A stretch of DNA of 64,000 nucleotides, from positions 464,237-528,236 of the forward strand of contig CAWHIX010000010.1 of assembly GCA_963829545.1 (NCBI GenBank), read 5' to 3'. Under the pieces are notes generated by a model that was not told the origin of the DNA, did not search any database, and saw only the letters and a list, made by a program, of their open reading frames with translations. Below are positions 27,448-40,454 of the stretch, piece after piece. The position numbers and the translations under genes are program-made. The stretch comes from JAXGXJ01 sp963829545 (lineage in GTDB: Bacteria > Actinomycetota > Thermoleophilia > RBG-16-64-13). Numbering within the stretch: the stretch's first letter is position 1; every line of letters starts with the position of its first letter.

Positions 27448-28107
27448 CTAGGAGCCACTTTCTTCACCTTCCGTCGTCGCGTCGTCATCGACAGTCTCAC
27501 TAGGGGGACTCTCTACGGGCATCGCCGCCGCTGTCAAGGTGGCGCCCCCCGTCTGGAACGCGTACATGACCATGCCCACCTGAAGTTCCGGGCTGGTACT
27601 CCCCTCAGCACCGGCGCCGAGGTCGCCCGCGTACTGCAGGTCGATCTGCTTGACGGCAAGCAGTCTGCCCGGCCCGGCCACCAATTGTTCCGCGCGCCAT
27701 ACGAAGTCGCTCATGTCGAAGTACGTGCCGGCGAATTCAAGCGAAAGGGGGATTATCTGATACCCGGGGTACGCCGTTGGCTCGCCGGGCGTGACCGACA
27801 TGAAGTCGATCCCGGACTGGTCGGCGAGATCCTGTATCTGCAGCATGAGGCTCGGTATCTCCTCGGAGATGGGCACCATCTTGGCCAACTCCAGCAGGCG
27901 GGCCTGGTTCTCTTTGCCCTCCGCCTGGGTGGTCTCTGCCTGAGCCAACTCGGCCAGGGCGGTGGCCAGCTTGGTCTTCTCAGTCTCGATGTTCGCCGAC
28001 ACGGTGGCGATATCCTCCCGTAGCGGGTTCAGGAGAAGCATCCACGCGAGCGCTATGATCACCAACAGCCCGAGCCCGGCTGCAATGAACTTCAGCCTGC
28101 GACTCAC
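27448..28107 (-). CDS. pilO: Type IV pilus inner-membrane assembly protein PilO
   Basis: 219 residues: one N-terminal transmembrane helix (residues ~7-26), a coiled coil (~30-75), then a PilO-type alpha/beta domain (MVPISEEIPSLMLQIQDLADQSGIDF, PLSLEFAGTYFDMSDFVWRAEQLV) and an acidic tail. With PilM and PilN it forms the alignment complex between the cytoplasmic motor and the pilus. GTG 28107 overlaps the pilN stop as GTGA. Identity rests on gene order, topology and the EFAGTYFDMSDF-type motif. Confidence 0.85.
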   Translation of the reverse strand: MSRRLKFIAAGLGLLVIIALAWMLLLNPLREDIATVSANIETEKTKLATALAELAQAETTQAEGKENQARLLELAKMVPISEEIPSLMLQIQDLADQSGIDFMSVTPGEPTAYPGYQIIPLSLEFAGTYFDMSDFVWRAEQLVAGPGRLLAVKQIDLQYAGDLGAGAEGSTSPELQVGMVMYAFQTGGATLTAAAMPVESPPSETVDDDATTEGEESGS

Positions 28108-28754
28108 GGGACATCCACCTGTATTTGGCTCACGGGCAGCTCCTCGTCAGGGGACGTGTCGATGACGGAGCCACTCATGCTGAACGTCTTCAGCTCTTGC
28201 CCGGTGTCGCCGCCCGAATCGCCGGCGGCCGACATCAACTCCACTCCCTCGAGACTCGGTACGAGCTGGAAGCGGACCAGCAACTGGGAGACGTCCTCGA
28301 AGGTGTATGTGGTGCCCTCAACGGATAGCATCGTGTCTTCGCTGGGGTTCGATGTCGATGCGGTCCCATCAGTCACCACGGGGTCCGCCACCGTCAGGCC
28401 GAGGCTCTGAAACCAGATGGTGTTGGGCACCACCAGGCTGATGTCGTCCAGGATGCCAGAAACCGTGGTACGCGCCGAGTAGATGCCCTGCACCACAGCT
28501 TCCATCTCGTCTCTCTGGATCTTGACGACCTCATACTGGCGCAATGCCGCCACCTGAGCTTCCACCCCAGCTACCTGCTGCTCGAGGTCGGCAAGTTCCT
28601 GCTCTTTGTCGGCGAGTTGGCCGCTCAATAGGTAGTAGCCAAAACCCAGGCCGAACACCACGACTATGGTAAGGACCAGCATCAGCAGCAGGCCGACGTC
28701 CGTGGTGGTACGCGGCCGCTCTGAGGGTGGGACAAGGTTGATGCGGCGCGTCAT
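28104..28754 (-). CDS. pilN: Type IV pilus assembly protein PilN
   Basis: 216 residues. The N-terminus MTRRINLVPPSERPR holds the short cytoplasmic INLLP-like motif by which PilN binds PilM; a transmembrane helix (~20-45) and a coiled coil (~48-75) follow, then a ferredoxin-like periplasmic-type domain. ATG 28754 lies one base after the pilM stop, with GAGAGGG upstream. Longer in-frame starts lie inside pilM and would bury the PilM-binding motif, so I rejected them. Confidence 0.87.
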   Translation of the reverse strand: MTRRINLVPPSERPRTTTDVGLLLMLVLTIVVVFGLGFGYYLLSGQLADKEQELADLEQQVAGVEAQVAALRQYEVVKIQRDEMEAVVQGIYSARTTVSGILDDISLVVPNTIWFQSLGLTVADPVVTDGTASTSNPSEDTMLSVEGTTYTFEDVSQLLVRFQLVPSLEGVELMSAAGDSGGDTGQELKTFSMSGSVIDTSPDEELPVSQIQVDVP

Positions 28755-28755
28755 G

Positions 28756-29865
28756 TCATTCCCTCTCGGGCAATACGAGGCCCAATGCAACCGAGAGACA
28801 GGGAGCCATCGACGCAAGGTCGGCGTCGGGCATGTCCGACGCATTCTCGGCTATATGTGCCAGCGGATTGGCAAGGGCCACAGGCATCCCCAGCAACTCG
28901 GCCAGATGCGAGTCGAGATTGCGGACGAGGGCCCCGCGACCGCTCAAAATGAGTTGGCCGACCGGAAACGACTGTTCCTGGGCTTGGTAATAATCGAAAG
29001 AGCGTCGGATCTCCTCACCGAGCTCAGTCGCCACCTCGCCTAACTCAGACTGCGTCTCATCGACGATCTCGTCGCGATAGAAGTCCCGATCGGGGGGCAG
29101 AGGTCCCGCGAGCCCCACCCTCTGCACGAGCGCGTGAGCATCATCCGGCGGGATCTCCCTGCCGTCACCTATGGCCCGGTGGAAGCGGTCGCTGGAGAAG
29201 TTGATGATGCGCGTGAACCTGAGAACCCCGTCCATCGCGACCGCTAGGGTCGAGACCGAGGAGGAAATGTCCACGAGGCCATGAGAGACGGCTCCCGCGC
29301 CGGCCCCAGGGAGGAAGGGACTGTCGGGGACGAGCGCCCGCAACAGCGCGAGGCTGGCGACGTCGATCCCCAGTACTTTGAGTCCCGCTTTCTGGACGGC
29401 CGAAAGGAGATTCATGATCATAGTCTTCTGCGCGGCCACCAAGAGTACCTGCTGGCGGGCGGTGCCGTCGGGTCCCACTCGTCTGCCGATGACCTGCGAG
29501 TCGAGCACCACTTCGTCGACCGGGATGGGGATGTATTCCTGTGCCTGGAACTGGATGGCGCTGAGCAGCTCTTCTTCGGAAAGGTCCGGCATATCGATGT
29601 TGCGGACGATGACCTTCTGGTTGCTCACCGCCAGCTGGACCGAGCGACCGCGGAGCTTGTAGTGGTTGACCCACTCCCGCAATTCGCGCGCGAAAAGATC
29701 GGGTTCCACGATCTCGCCATCTACGACAAGACCCGGCGACAGGGTCCAGTCGTAGCAGGCCCGGAGGCGAAGGCTCTCCGGCCGGCCGACCACACTCAAA
29801 GCGACCACGTTTGATCCGCCGATATCGAGAGCGAACTGACCTGTCTGAAACACTCCTAGAGCCAT
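28756..29865 (-). CDS. pilM: Type IV pilus assembly ATPase-fold protein PilM
   Basis: Cytoplasmic actin-like protein of the pilus alignment complex. The 369 residues have ALDIGGSNVVALSVV (phosphate 1), SNQKVIVRNIDMPDLSEEELLSAIQFQAQEYIP (typical PilM), VDISSSVSTLAVA (phosphate 2) and LILSGRGALVRNLD (adenosine motif). GGGGCAGG precedes ATG 29865. It heads pilM-N-O and the Thr-rich lipoprotein gene. Motor ATPases PilB/PilT, PilC and pilins are not in this window. Confidence 0.92.
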   Translation of the reverse strand: MALGVFQTGQFALDIGGSNVVALSVVGRPESLRLRACYDWTLSPGLVVDGEIVEPDLFARELREWVNHYKLRGRSVQLAVSNQKVIVRNIDMPDLSEEELLSAIQFQAQEYIPIPVDEVVLDSQVIGRRVGPDGTARQQVLLVAAQKTMIMNLLSAVQKAGLKVLGIDVASLALLRALVPDSPFLPGAGAGAVSHGLVDISSSVSTLAVAMDGVLRFTRIINFSSDRFHRAIGDGREIPPDDAHALVQRVGLAGPLPPDRDFYRDEIVDETQSELGEVATELGEEIRRSFDYYQAQEQSFPVGQLILSGRGALVRNLDSHLAELLGMPVALANPLAHIAENASDMPDADLASMAPCLSVALGLVLPERE

Positions 29866-29965
29866 GCTCGAACCTGCCCCGTCCGTCCCTCTGCTATTCC
29901 GGTCAGCAGCCTATGTAGGCAAACTTTACCACGCCTTCGAGAATCATCGCGCCGAGCGCCACCGC

Positions 29966-30717
29966 TCATTGGAATAGGGCCAAGTATGAGCTCAGCACAC
30001 CCTGACCCACCAGGACCGCCACCACCGCCCCGAGGGCAAGGTATGGGCCAAAGGGGATCTGGTCCTTCCTCCCGCGCCGACGCGTGACGATGAGGAAGAC
30101 CCCAGCGGCCGCTCCCACCAGGAAGGCAAGGAAGAGCGCCACTACGACAGATACCCCCAATACCGCGCCCATGAATAGTGCCATCTTGACATCTCCGGGT
30201 CCCATCCCCCCCGGCCAGACCATGACCAGAAGGAGCATGAACGCCGCGGCCCCCAATCCGCCGGCCAGGAACTTCCACCAATCGCCGGGACTGATGGCGA
30301 TGGATGCCAGCAGACCAGAACGGCCCCGGGAACGACTATCTTGTCGGGGATGATCATGTGGTCGTAGTCGATGAGCGCGACGCATATCATGGCCGCCGTG
30401 AAGGCCCATACCACCAACAGCGGCCAACCCAGGCCCAAGCGCATGTAGGCCAGTAGGAAAGCCAGGCCTGTGAGCGCCTCCACAAGAGGGTAGCGGATGG
30501 AGATAGGTTCCCGACAGTCACGGCACTTGCCGCGCAGCACCAGCCAGCCGAGAACAGGCACGTTGTCATACCGACGCACCGGGTTTCCACAACGCGGGCA
30601 GTGGGAGCCCGGACGAGTCAGCGACTCTGCTCTGGGCAGCCGGTAGGCGACGACATTCAGGAAGCTGCCGATCACCAGCCCCAGGAGAAGCGAGACAAAG
30701 CCGAAGTAATAGGCCAC
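29966..30717 (-). CDS. pilD: Prepilin leader peptidase / N-methyltransferase PilD (one frameshift)
   Basis: A24 aspartic prepilin peptidase. The first part gives LLGLVIGSFLNVVAYRLPR, the zinc-binding CPRCGNP...CRDC cluster and the first catalytic Asp in LIDYDHMIIPD. The second part, in another frame, gives GPGDVKMALFMG with the second catalytic Asp and further membrane helices. The frames join at about 30313-30318, where one missing G (CTGGTC for CTGGGTC) restores VPGAVLGLLASIAIS. I read it as a sequencing indel. GTG 30717 has GGAAGGGG nine bases upstream; TTG 30726 is an alternative. It probably processes the pilins assembled by PilMNO. Confidence 0.87.
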
Positions 30718-30872
30718 CCGGACCAACCCCTTCCATACCGTTACCCTATATATCGACCGGTTAGGTCGAGTAGTGAAGAGCGTTATGCGAACGGGTCAAG
30801 ACTAGTGGACGGACGCCCGGAGCGAAATGCGACCTTGGTAGGATTCTCGCGACGCCAAATGCCCAGCTGCTC

Positions 30873-31784
30873 TTACCGGAGCCAGCCACCTTCCAGCATC
30901 GCCCCTCTGAGTACAGCCTGTCCGGCTGGGGTCATGCGTTCTAACGGTGGCCGCAGCGGGCCTGCCGGGAGCCCCAGCCACTCCAGAGCCTGCTTCACCG
31001 GGGTGGGGTTCGGCTCGACGAACAGGGCATCGACGACGTCCATGATCTGATAATGGAGGGCGCGGGCCTGCTCGATGCGCCCCTCCCAAACAGCCTCGCA
31101 GAGGGCCCTCACTTCCTTGCCCACCACGTGCGCCACGGCCGCGATGGCACCAGCGGCGCCCTGACAGAGGAGGCTGAAGGTCATGATGTCCTCACCGGAA
31201 TAGATGGAGAACGTATGCGGGTCGGTGGATCGGTATATCTGCATGGCCTGGTGGAGGTCGCCGGACGCATCCTTCAGTCCGACCACTTGGGGCACCTCAC
31301 GCCATAAACGCACGATGGTCTGCGGCTCGATGTTGCGGCTGGTCCTGCCCGGGATGTTGTAAAGGATCATGGGCAGCCCCGACTTCTCCGCGATGGCGGC
31401 GAAATGGTTGAAAAGACCTTCCTGGGTGGGCTTGTTGTAGTAAGGACCCACTTGGAGGGTGGCGTCCGCCCCCAACTGCTCGGCCAGTCTGGTCAGATCG
31501 ATCGCCTCCTGTGTGGAATTCGATCCGGCGGAGGCGATGATGGGGACCCGTCCCCGGTTCTGCTCGACAACAGCGCGGATCACGTCGGCATGCTCTTGGT
31601 GAGACAGAGTGGCCGACTCGCCCGTGGTGCCGCACGGAACAATACCGTCGCAGCCGATTTCCTCCACGAAGTAGTCGACTAAGCGGCACAGTCCGGCGTA
31701 GTCGACCGTGAGATCATCGTTGAAGGGCGTGATGAGAGGGACGATGACTCCCCGCAGACCCCATTCCACCTTTGCGACCACCAT
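30873..31784 (-). CDS. dapA: 4-hydroxy-tetrahydrodipicolinate synthase
   Basis: Condenses pyruvate and aspartate semialdehyde in lysine/diaminopimelate synthesis. 303 residues from ATG 31784 with GTTGESATL, the catalytic Tyr region GPYYNKPTQEGLFNHF, YNIPGRTSRNI (carboxylate-binding Arg) and the Schiff-base Lys in GLKDASGDL. These residues match true DapA rather than other NAL-family aldolases. Start choice: GGGAGG is very close to ATG 31784 and better spaced for GTG 31781; either gives the same protein within one residue. A strong promoter precedes it, so it is not dependent on the upstream IclR gene. Confidence 0.93.
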   Translation of the reverse strand: MVVAKVEWGLRGVIVPLITPFNDDLTVDYAGLCRLVDYFVEEIGCDGIVPCGTTGESATLSHQEHADVIRAVVEQNRGRVPIIASAGSNSTQEAIDLTRLAEQLGADATLQVGPYYNKPTQEGLFNHFAAIAEKSGLPMILYNIPGRTSRNIEPQTIVRLWREVPQVVGLKDASGDLHQAMQIYRSTDPHTFSIYSGEDIMTFSLLCQGAAGAIAAVAHVVGKEVRALCEAVWEGRIEQARALHYQIMDVVDALFVEPNPTPVKQALEWLGLPAGPLRPPLERMTPAGQAVLRGAMLEGGWLR

Positions 31785-31836
31785 CGCCTCCCATCGATCG
31801 TCGAGCCAAGACAGCTCTCTACGCGTGCGAAGCACC

Positions 31837-31865
31837 ATTATAGGTGGTGACGCAGATGAGACAAA
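31837..31865 (-). promoter_or_regulatory. dapA promoter (TTTGTC-17-TATAAT)
   Basis: On the minus strand the -10 is a perfect TATAAT (31837-31842) and the -35 is TTTGTC 17 bases upstream (or TTGTCT at 16). Predicted transcription start is near 31830, giving a leader of about 46 bases to the dapA ATG. It is one of the best sigma70-type matches in the window. Confidence 0.7.
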
Positions 31866-31890
31866 GTCGCGACGCGCGGCAGGAGACCTT

Positions 31891-32691
31891 CTACGACGGG
31901 GCGCACGGAGGATACTGGCCAAGGTAGCCAAGTATCCGCGAAGCTCCCTCCGCCGCTGCGACGACCGCTTTGTTGCAGCGATCCGTCGCTTCTACATACC
32001 GGGCCACCGGAAGAGCCAGAGACAGAGCCCCAATGACCTTGCCGTCGGCCCCGAAGAAGGGGGCACCCAGGCTGCAGATGCCCACAAAGAACTCCTCCGT
32101 CTCATACGCCCAGCCCTTGGCCCGGATTTCGGCCAACTGGGCTCGGAGTTCATTTTCGTCGGTGATGCTATGAGAAGTACGGGCCGTCAGCTCGTGACTT
32201 GCGAAATAGCGATCGAGCTCAGTGGCCGGGAGAAAGGCCAGGATTGCCTTGCCCGAGCAGCGAGCATGCGCGAAACCACGAAAACCCGGACTGAAGCCAG
32301 AGACCGTAAGGTGCTGGGGGCCCTCCTGAAAGAGGAGGAGGATGACGTCGTCCCCGTCCCAGATTGCCAGAAAAACGCTCTCCTGGCTTCGCTGGAGGAG
32401 TTCATCCACTACCGGAGACAGTAGCGCCATCGGCCGAGCCTGATCGACGAAGGCGCAGCTGAGACCTGTCAGCGCAGCTCCCACCCCCAAGTGTCCGTAG
32501 CCCGTCCGAACCAGATACCCTCGAGCGATAAGAGTGTCGACCAGGTGATAGCACGTGGTCATGTTGACCCCAAGGGCATCGGCCGCCTGACGAACGGTGG
32601 CGTTGCCCGGATTGGCCGCCACCCATTCCAGTAGGGCCAGTCCGCGATCGAGGGTCTGAAGCCGCACTCTGCCCTCCTTCAACGTGGTCAT
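31891..32691 (-). CDS. IclR-family transcriptional regulator
   Basis: 266 residues from ATG 32691: an N-terminal winged helix-turn-helix (TVRQAADALGVNMTTCYHLVDTLIARGYLV) and a C-terminal IclR ligand-binding GAF-like domain (SGFSPGFRGFAHARCSGKAILAFLP, GICSLGAPFFGADGKVIGALSLALP). IclR proteins usually control catabolic genes and bind small organic acids; the effector is unknown. It sits between the rRNA terminator and dapA. There is a TATCAT -10-like box near 32712-32717 but no clear -35. Confidence 0.87.
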   Translation of the reverse strand: MTTLKEGRVRLQTLDRGLALLEWVAANPGNATVRQAADALGVNMTTCYHLVDTLIARGYLVRTGYGHLGVGAALTGLSCAFVDQARPMALLSPVVDELLQRSQESVFLAIWDGDDVILLLFQEGPQHLTVSGFSPGFRGFAHARCSGKAILAFLPATELDRYFASHELTARTSHSITDENELRAQLAEIRAKGWAYETEEFFVGICSLGAPFFGADGKVIGALSLALPVARYVEATDRCNKAVVAAAEGASRILGYLGQYPPCAPS

Positions 32692-32733
32692 GGGGCCGAA
32701 ACGCCGTCTATGATACCGCACCCGCCAACGGAC

Positions 32734-32764
32734 AAAAAAAGAGCCCGCCATCACTGGCGGGCTC
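32734..32764 (-). terminator. Intrinsic terminator of the rRNA operon
   Basis: A 10-bp perfect GAGCCCGCCA/TGGCGGGCTC stem with a four-base loop (32741-32764), followed on the minus strand by seven T residues (32734-32740). It lies just after the 5S gene and ahead of the IclR gene. Confidence 0.93.
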
Positions 32765-32771
32765 AAAATAA

Positions 32772-32890
<119 letters not shown>

Positions 32891-32925
32891 ACTTTGAAAA
32901 CTCGCCTCTCGGACTGCGCACCCTC

Positions 32926-32940
32926 AAATCTGCATAGTGA
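32926..32940 (-). repeat. 23S pre-rRNA processing stem, 3' arm
   Basis: The complement of 35977-35991; lies 15 bases after the estimated 23S 3' end, in the 23S-5S spacer. See the 5' arm for the pairing. Confidence 0.85.
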
Positions 32941-32954
32941 AAGAGTAATGTATT

Positions 32955-35953
<2,999 letters not shown>

Positions 35954-35976
35954 GGAAGAACACATTACTTATACTG

Positions 35977-35991
35977 TCACTATGCAGATTT
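35977..35991 (-). repeat. 23S pre-rRNA processing stem, 5' arm (pairs with 32926-32940)
   Basis: Minus-strand AAATCTGCATAGTGA upstream of 23S is perfectly complementary to the segment just after the 23S 3' end (32926-32940), and a further TAATGT/ACATTA match extends it. Bringing the 23S ends together is the normal RNase III processing stalk. Confidence 0.85.
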
Positions 35992-36052
35992 CAAGGTACG
36001 CGCGGAGCCGTGCTCCACGGACTGAGAAGAGCCGCGTCTCAGACATGAGCGC

Positions 36053-36076
36053 GGTCTTTCAAAACTGAACAGCGTT
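36053..36076 (-). repeat. 16S pre-rRNA processing stem, 3' arm (pairs with 37963-37986)
   Basis: A 24-base segment in the spacer, complementary with one mismatch to a segment in the 16S leader at 37963-37986 (shared core AACGCTGTTCAGTTTT). The two flank the 16S gene and would form a long duplex of the RNase III type. Confidence 0.87.
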
Positions 36077-36222
36077 GCCTCGAAGCGCACGATCAGACGC
36101 TTCCAGAACCAGGTCGACATACTTCCAGGTTTCCGCATCCACCGCGGTACCGACGCGCATGACGATCGGATCCTCGCGGCTTGAATGGATGCAGACCTGC
36201 GGTGTTGGTCACCGCAAATCCC

Positions 36223-37778
<1,556 letters not shown>

Positions 37779-37962
37779 GTATTGCGATACGGACCGAAGT
37801 CCGGATCTGACTTTGTGGAAGAGCTGAATTAGCTCTCAAAGTATTGTCTCGCAACGGTAGGTGCAGTTGCGGACGGGGTCGAGAATCGCCGTCCCACTAG
37901 AAGACGACGTCCTCGGTTGATTCGTTGCTGGCAGACCGGACTCGCGAAAAGTCCGATCCGAC

Positions 37963-37986
37963 AACGCTGTTCAGTTTTCAAAGACC
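37963..37986 (-). repeat. 16S pre-rRNA processing stem, 5' arm (contains boxA-like sequence)
   Basis: Pairs with 36053-36076 with a single mismatch in 24 bases. The same bases include GGTCTTTGAAAACT, which resembles rRNA boxA, so processing and antitermination signals overlap. Confidence 0.85.
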
Positions 37987-38011
37987 ACTGCGCTCTTAGG
38001 CGCGGCCGGGA

Positions 38012-38040
38012 AGATTAGCACCACCTGTCGGCATCGTCAA
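38012..38040 (-). promoter_or_regulatory. rRNA promoter P2 (TTGACG-17-TAATCT)
   Basis: On the minus strand TTGACG (38035-38040) and TAATCT (38012-38017) are exactly 17 bases apart. Transcription would start near 38005, about 230 bases before the 16S gene. Confidence 0.8.
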
Positions 38041-38236
38041 CTGCCTCTCAGATGTTTTTTCTGACCCTTCTTCTTTCGGTCAGAAAGCCTCGATCTACCC
38101 TTCCAAAACGAAGAAGCCACCTGATCCGATGCACAGGCGGCCTCGAGAAGCGACGGTGTCTAAGCCTAGCCTACCGGCGCGCTCTCAGTTGGTCGTGTGT
38201 GCTGTCTGCGTGTGACTGCATCATCTTGGAGTAGGT

Positions 38237-38265
38237 AGTCTAGACCTATTCGCCGGGCTTGTCAA
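38237..38265 (-). promoter_or_regulatory. rRNA promoter P1 (TTGACA-17-TAGACT)
   Basis: Consensus -35 TTGACA (38260-38265) and TAGACT (38237-38242) with a 17-base spacer on the minus strand. It lies 30 bases past the stop of the lipoprotein gene and upstream of P2, giving a tandem-promoter rRNA operon. Confidence 0.85.
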
Positions 38266-38295
38266 TCCCCGGCTTGAGGATTCGTCTTTGCTGTA

Positions 38296-39035
38296 CTAGG
38301 GCCGGAGAACACGCATCCCCTGGGCCACCGGGACCACGTGCTCAGCGCCCTCTCCCCAGCCGTATACCCCGTACCAGCGCCCGGTATCGCTCCACTGCAC
38401 GAGCGTGCCTCCGGCCAGCTCGTACTGAAAGGCGGGACGGCCAGCCACGTCGCCCACCGCCTCCCCTGCGACGTCACCGAGATCGCCGCGGAAGTTGTCG
38501 AGGAACAGCAACCCTCCTCCGGGCACCTCCACGAGGACCTCCGCCTGCGGTTCGCTGCCTTCCAGCCTAAGGCGCGGGTTGCTGACGGGAGGACCCGCCG
38601 GTCCGGAATCCGGCGGCGCGTTCTGCTCGGCGCCCATGACGGGTCGCCACGACTCGGCCAATTCGGCTCCCGGCGGTAGTGCTGTCGGAGCATACACAAG
38701 GACCGGATCGAGGGCTGTGGCTGAGCGATGAAGGCGGCCTGGATACGCGCGTCGGTACCCCAGGTCTCTGAGGTGGTCGAGGATGCATATCGGGGAACGG
38801 TCTCCTCAGCTGCGGCCGTGGTGGCAGGCGCCGGCAAGGTCGCCGTAGCGACGGTCGACGTCTTGGGTGAGCCGACAGCCGCGGCCTCCGTAGACGGCGG
38901 CTGGGCAGAACCGCAGCCGGCAGCCAGCAGCAACAGATGCGCGAGGATGAGCAGACCCCCTGTTTGGGCCACGCGCCGGACAACGCCGTTCTCCCGCCGC
39001 CGGGCCTGCGCTCTGCGCGGGCTCCATGATCCCAT
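38296..39035 (-). CDS. Predicted lipoprotein of unknown function (one frameshift)
   Basis: ATG 39035 has GGAGGTG upstream. The N-terminus has Arg-rich residues, a hydrophobic stretch and lipobox AAGC, then a Thr/Ala/Pro-rich segment. Near 38700 the frame must change (one base missing in the CCCTCGATCC region) to continue as DPVLVYAPTALPPGAELAESW and a C-terminal domain with LVEVPGGGLLFLDNF and TLVQWSDTGRWYGVYG, ending MRVLRP. The WSDTGRWYGVYG stretch recalls DUF4367-like domains of surface/sporulation-associated lipoproteins, but I do not recognise the family with confidence. Corrected length about 245 residues. Confidence 0.6.
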
Positions 39036-39142
39036 CTGTGGCACCTCCCTCGGTTCGCCGGTAAGCGGCCGGCCGAGATTATTCTCCGCCGAGCAAGGGC
39101 GCCATAGGACCAAAGATGGAGATCGGAGTGCGGAGGGAGCGT

Positions 39143-40392
39143 CTAGATAATGCGCAGGAACTTGCGCTTGCCGACCTGCAGCACCGCCCCCTTGAGAAGT
39201 GCGGGATCGAGTTCGGCTCCGGGATCGTGCAGCACGGTGTCGTCGAGCTTGACTCCGCCCTGCGTGATCAGACGGCGCGCTTCACCGTTGGAAGCAGCCA
39301 GGCCCAGTTCGGTGAGCAACCGCGGCAGCCACACCGTGCCGTCTCGCACGAGCGCGTCCGGGAGCGCGGCCTCGGGGATGATCTCCGGGCGGTCCTTCTC
39401 TTTGAACACCCGGTCGAAGTGCAGCCGGGCGGCTGCGGCAGCCTCGGAGGAGTGATACAGGGTCACCAGCCTCTCGGCCAGATCACGCTTGGCCTGAGCG
39501 GGGTGGTAGGTGCCGTCGGCCAGGCCCCGTTCTACCTCCTGGACCTCGCGATGGGCCATGTCGGTAAGCAGGCTGTAGTAGGTGACCATGAGCTCGTCGG
39601 GGATCGACATGACCTTGCCGAACATGTCGTTGGGCGCGTCGTTGACCCCGATGTAGTTGCCATAGGACTTGGACATCTTCTGCGCGCCGTCGGTACCCAC
39701 GAGCAGAGGGACGGTGAGGATGCTCTGCGGGGGAACGCCATAGGCCTCCATGATGTTGCTGCCCATGAGCAGGTTGAACTTCTGGTCGGTCCCCCCCAGT
39801 TCCACGTCGGCGCGGACCGCGACGCTGTCGTAGCCCTGCAGGAGCGGGTACATGAACTCGAGCATGGAGATGGGCTCGTTGGCCAGATAGCGGCGGGAGA
39901 AGTCGTCTCGCTCCAGCATGCGCGCCACTGTGACGGTGGCGGTCAGCCGCAGGACTTCGTCCATGCGCAGAGGGCTGAGCCAGTCGCCGTTGCGCACCAG
40001 CTCCACCTTCTCCATATCGAGCACCTTGGCTGCCTGGTCGACGTAGGTGGCGGCGTTGGCGCCGATCTCCTCGTCGGTGAGGCGGGGACGAAGCTTGGAG
40101 CGGCCCGAGGGGTCTCCGACCTTGGCGGTGAAGTCGCCTATGATGAGCACGGCTTGATGACCGAAGGCCTGGAACTGGGCCAGCTTGCGCAGCACCACCG
40201 TATGACCCAGGTGGATGTCGGGCGCCGTCGGGTCCACCCCCAGCTTCACGCGCAGCGGCCGGCCTTCCGCCCGGGCCCGCAGCAACTGCTCGCCAACTCG
40301 TCTGCCGGCAGTGCGTCGACGCTCCCGGACAGCAGTTCGTCCAGTTGTTCCCGTAGCTCGACGGGGATGTCTCTCTGGGGATCCTCGCTCAT
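39143..40392 (-). CDS. tyrS: Tyrosyl-tRNA synthetase (one frameshift near N-terminus)
   Basis: Class I synthetase charging tRNA-Tyr. It contains KLGVDPTAPDIHLGHT (HIGH-type HLGH), GGTDQKFNLLMG, KMSKSYGNYIG and a C-terminal S4 domain (WLPRLLTELGLAASNGEARRLI). The true N-terminus (MSEDPQRDIPVELREQLDELL) lies in another frame starting at ATG 40392, which has GGAGGTG upstream; a single missing G at about 40291 (GCGAGCAG for GCGGAGCAG) joins LPADELA to EQLLRARAEGRPL. I take the indel as an error because the enzyme is essential. Corrected length is about 416 residues. Confidence 0.93.
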
Positions 40393-40454
40393 GGGGCACC
40401 TCCAGCGCCGGAGAATATCATGGCAGCGAGCGCGGTGGTGTAACATCTCCCGCC

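Larger units (their letters stand above)
37779..38236 (-). promoter_or_regulatory. rRNA operon leader with boxA-like site
   Basis: About 460 bases without a gene between promoter P1 and 16S. It holds P2 (38012-38040), a boxA-like GGTCTTTGAAAACT at about 37976-37989 that overlaps the 16S processing stem (37963-37986), and a 9-bp hairpin at 38058-38086 (TTTCTGACC/GGTCAGAAA) between P1 and P2. The hairpin is followed by A residues rather than T on the transcribed strand, so it is not a standard terminator. Confidence 0.75.

Noticed and set aside
38058..38086. Hairpin between rRNA P1 and P2 as an intrinsic terminator
   Set aside because: On the transcribed (minus) strand it is followed by A residues, and the T run lies on the wrong side.
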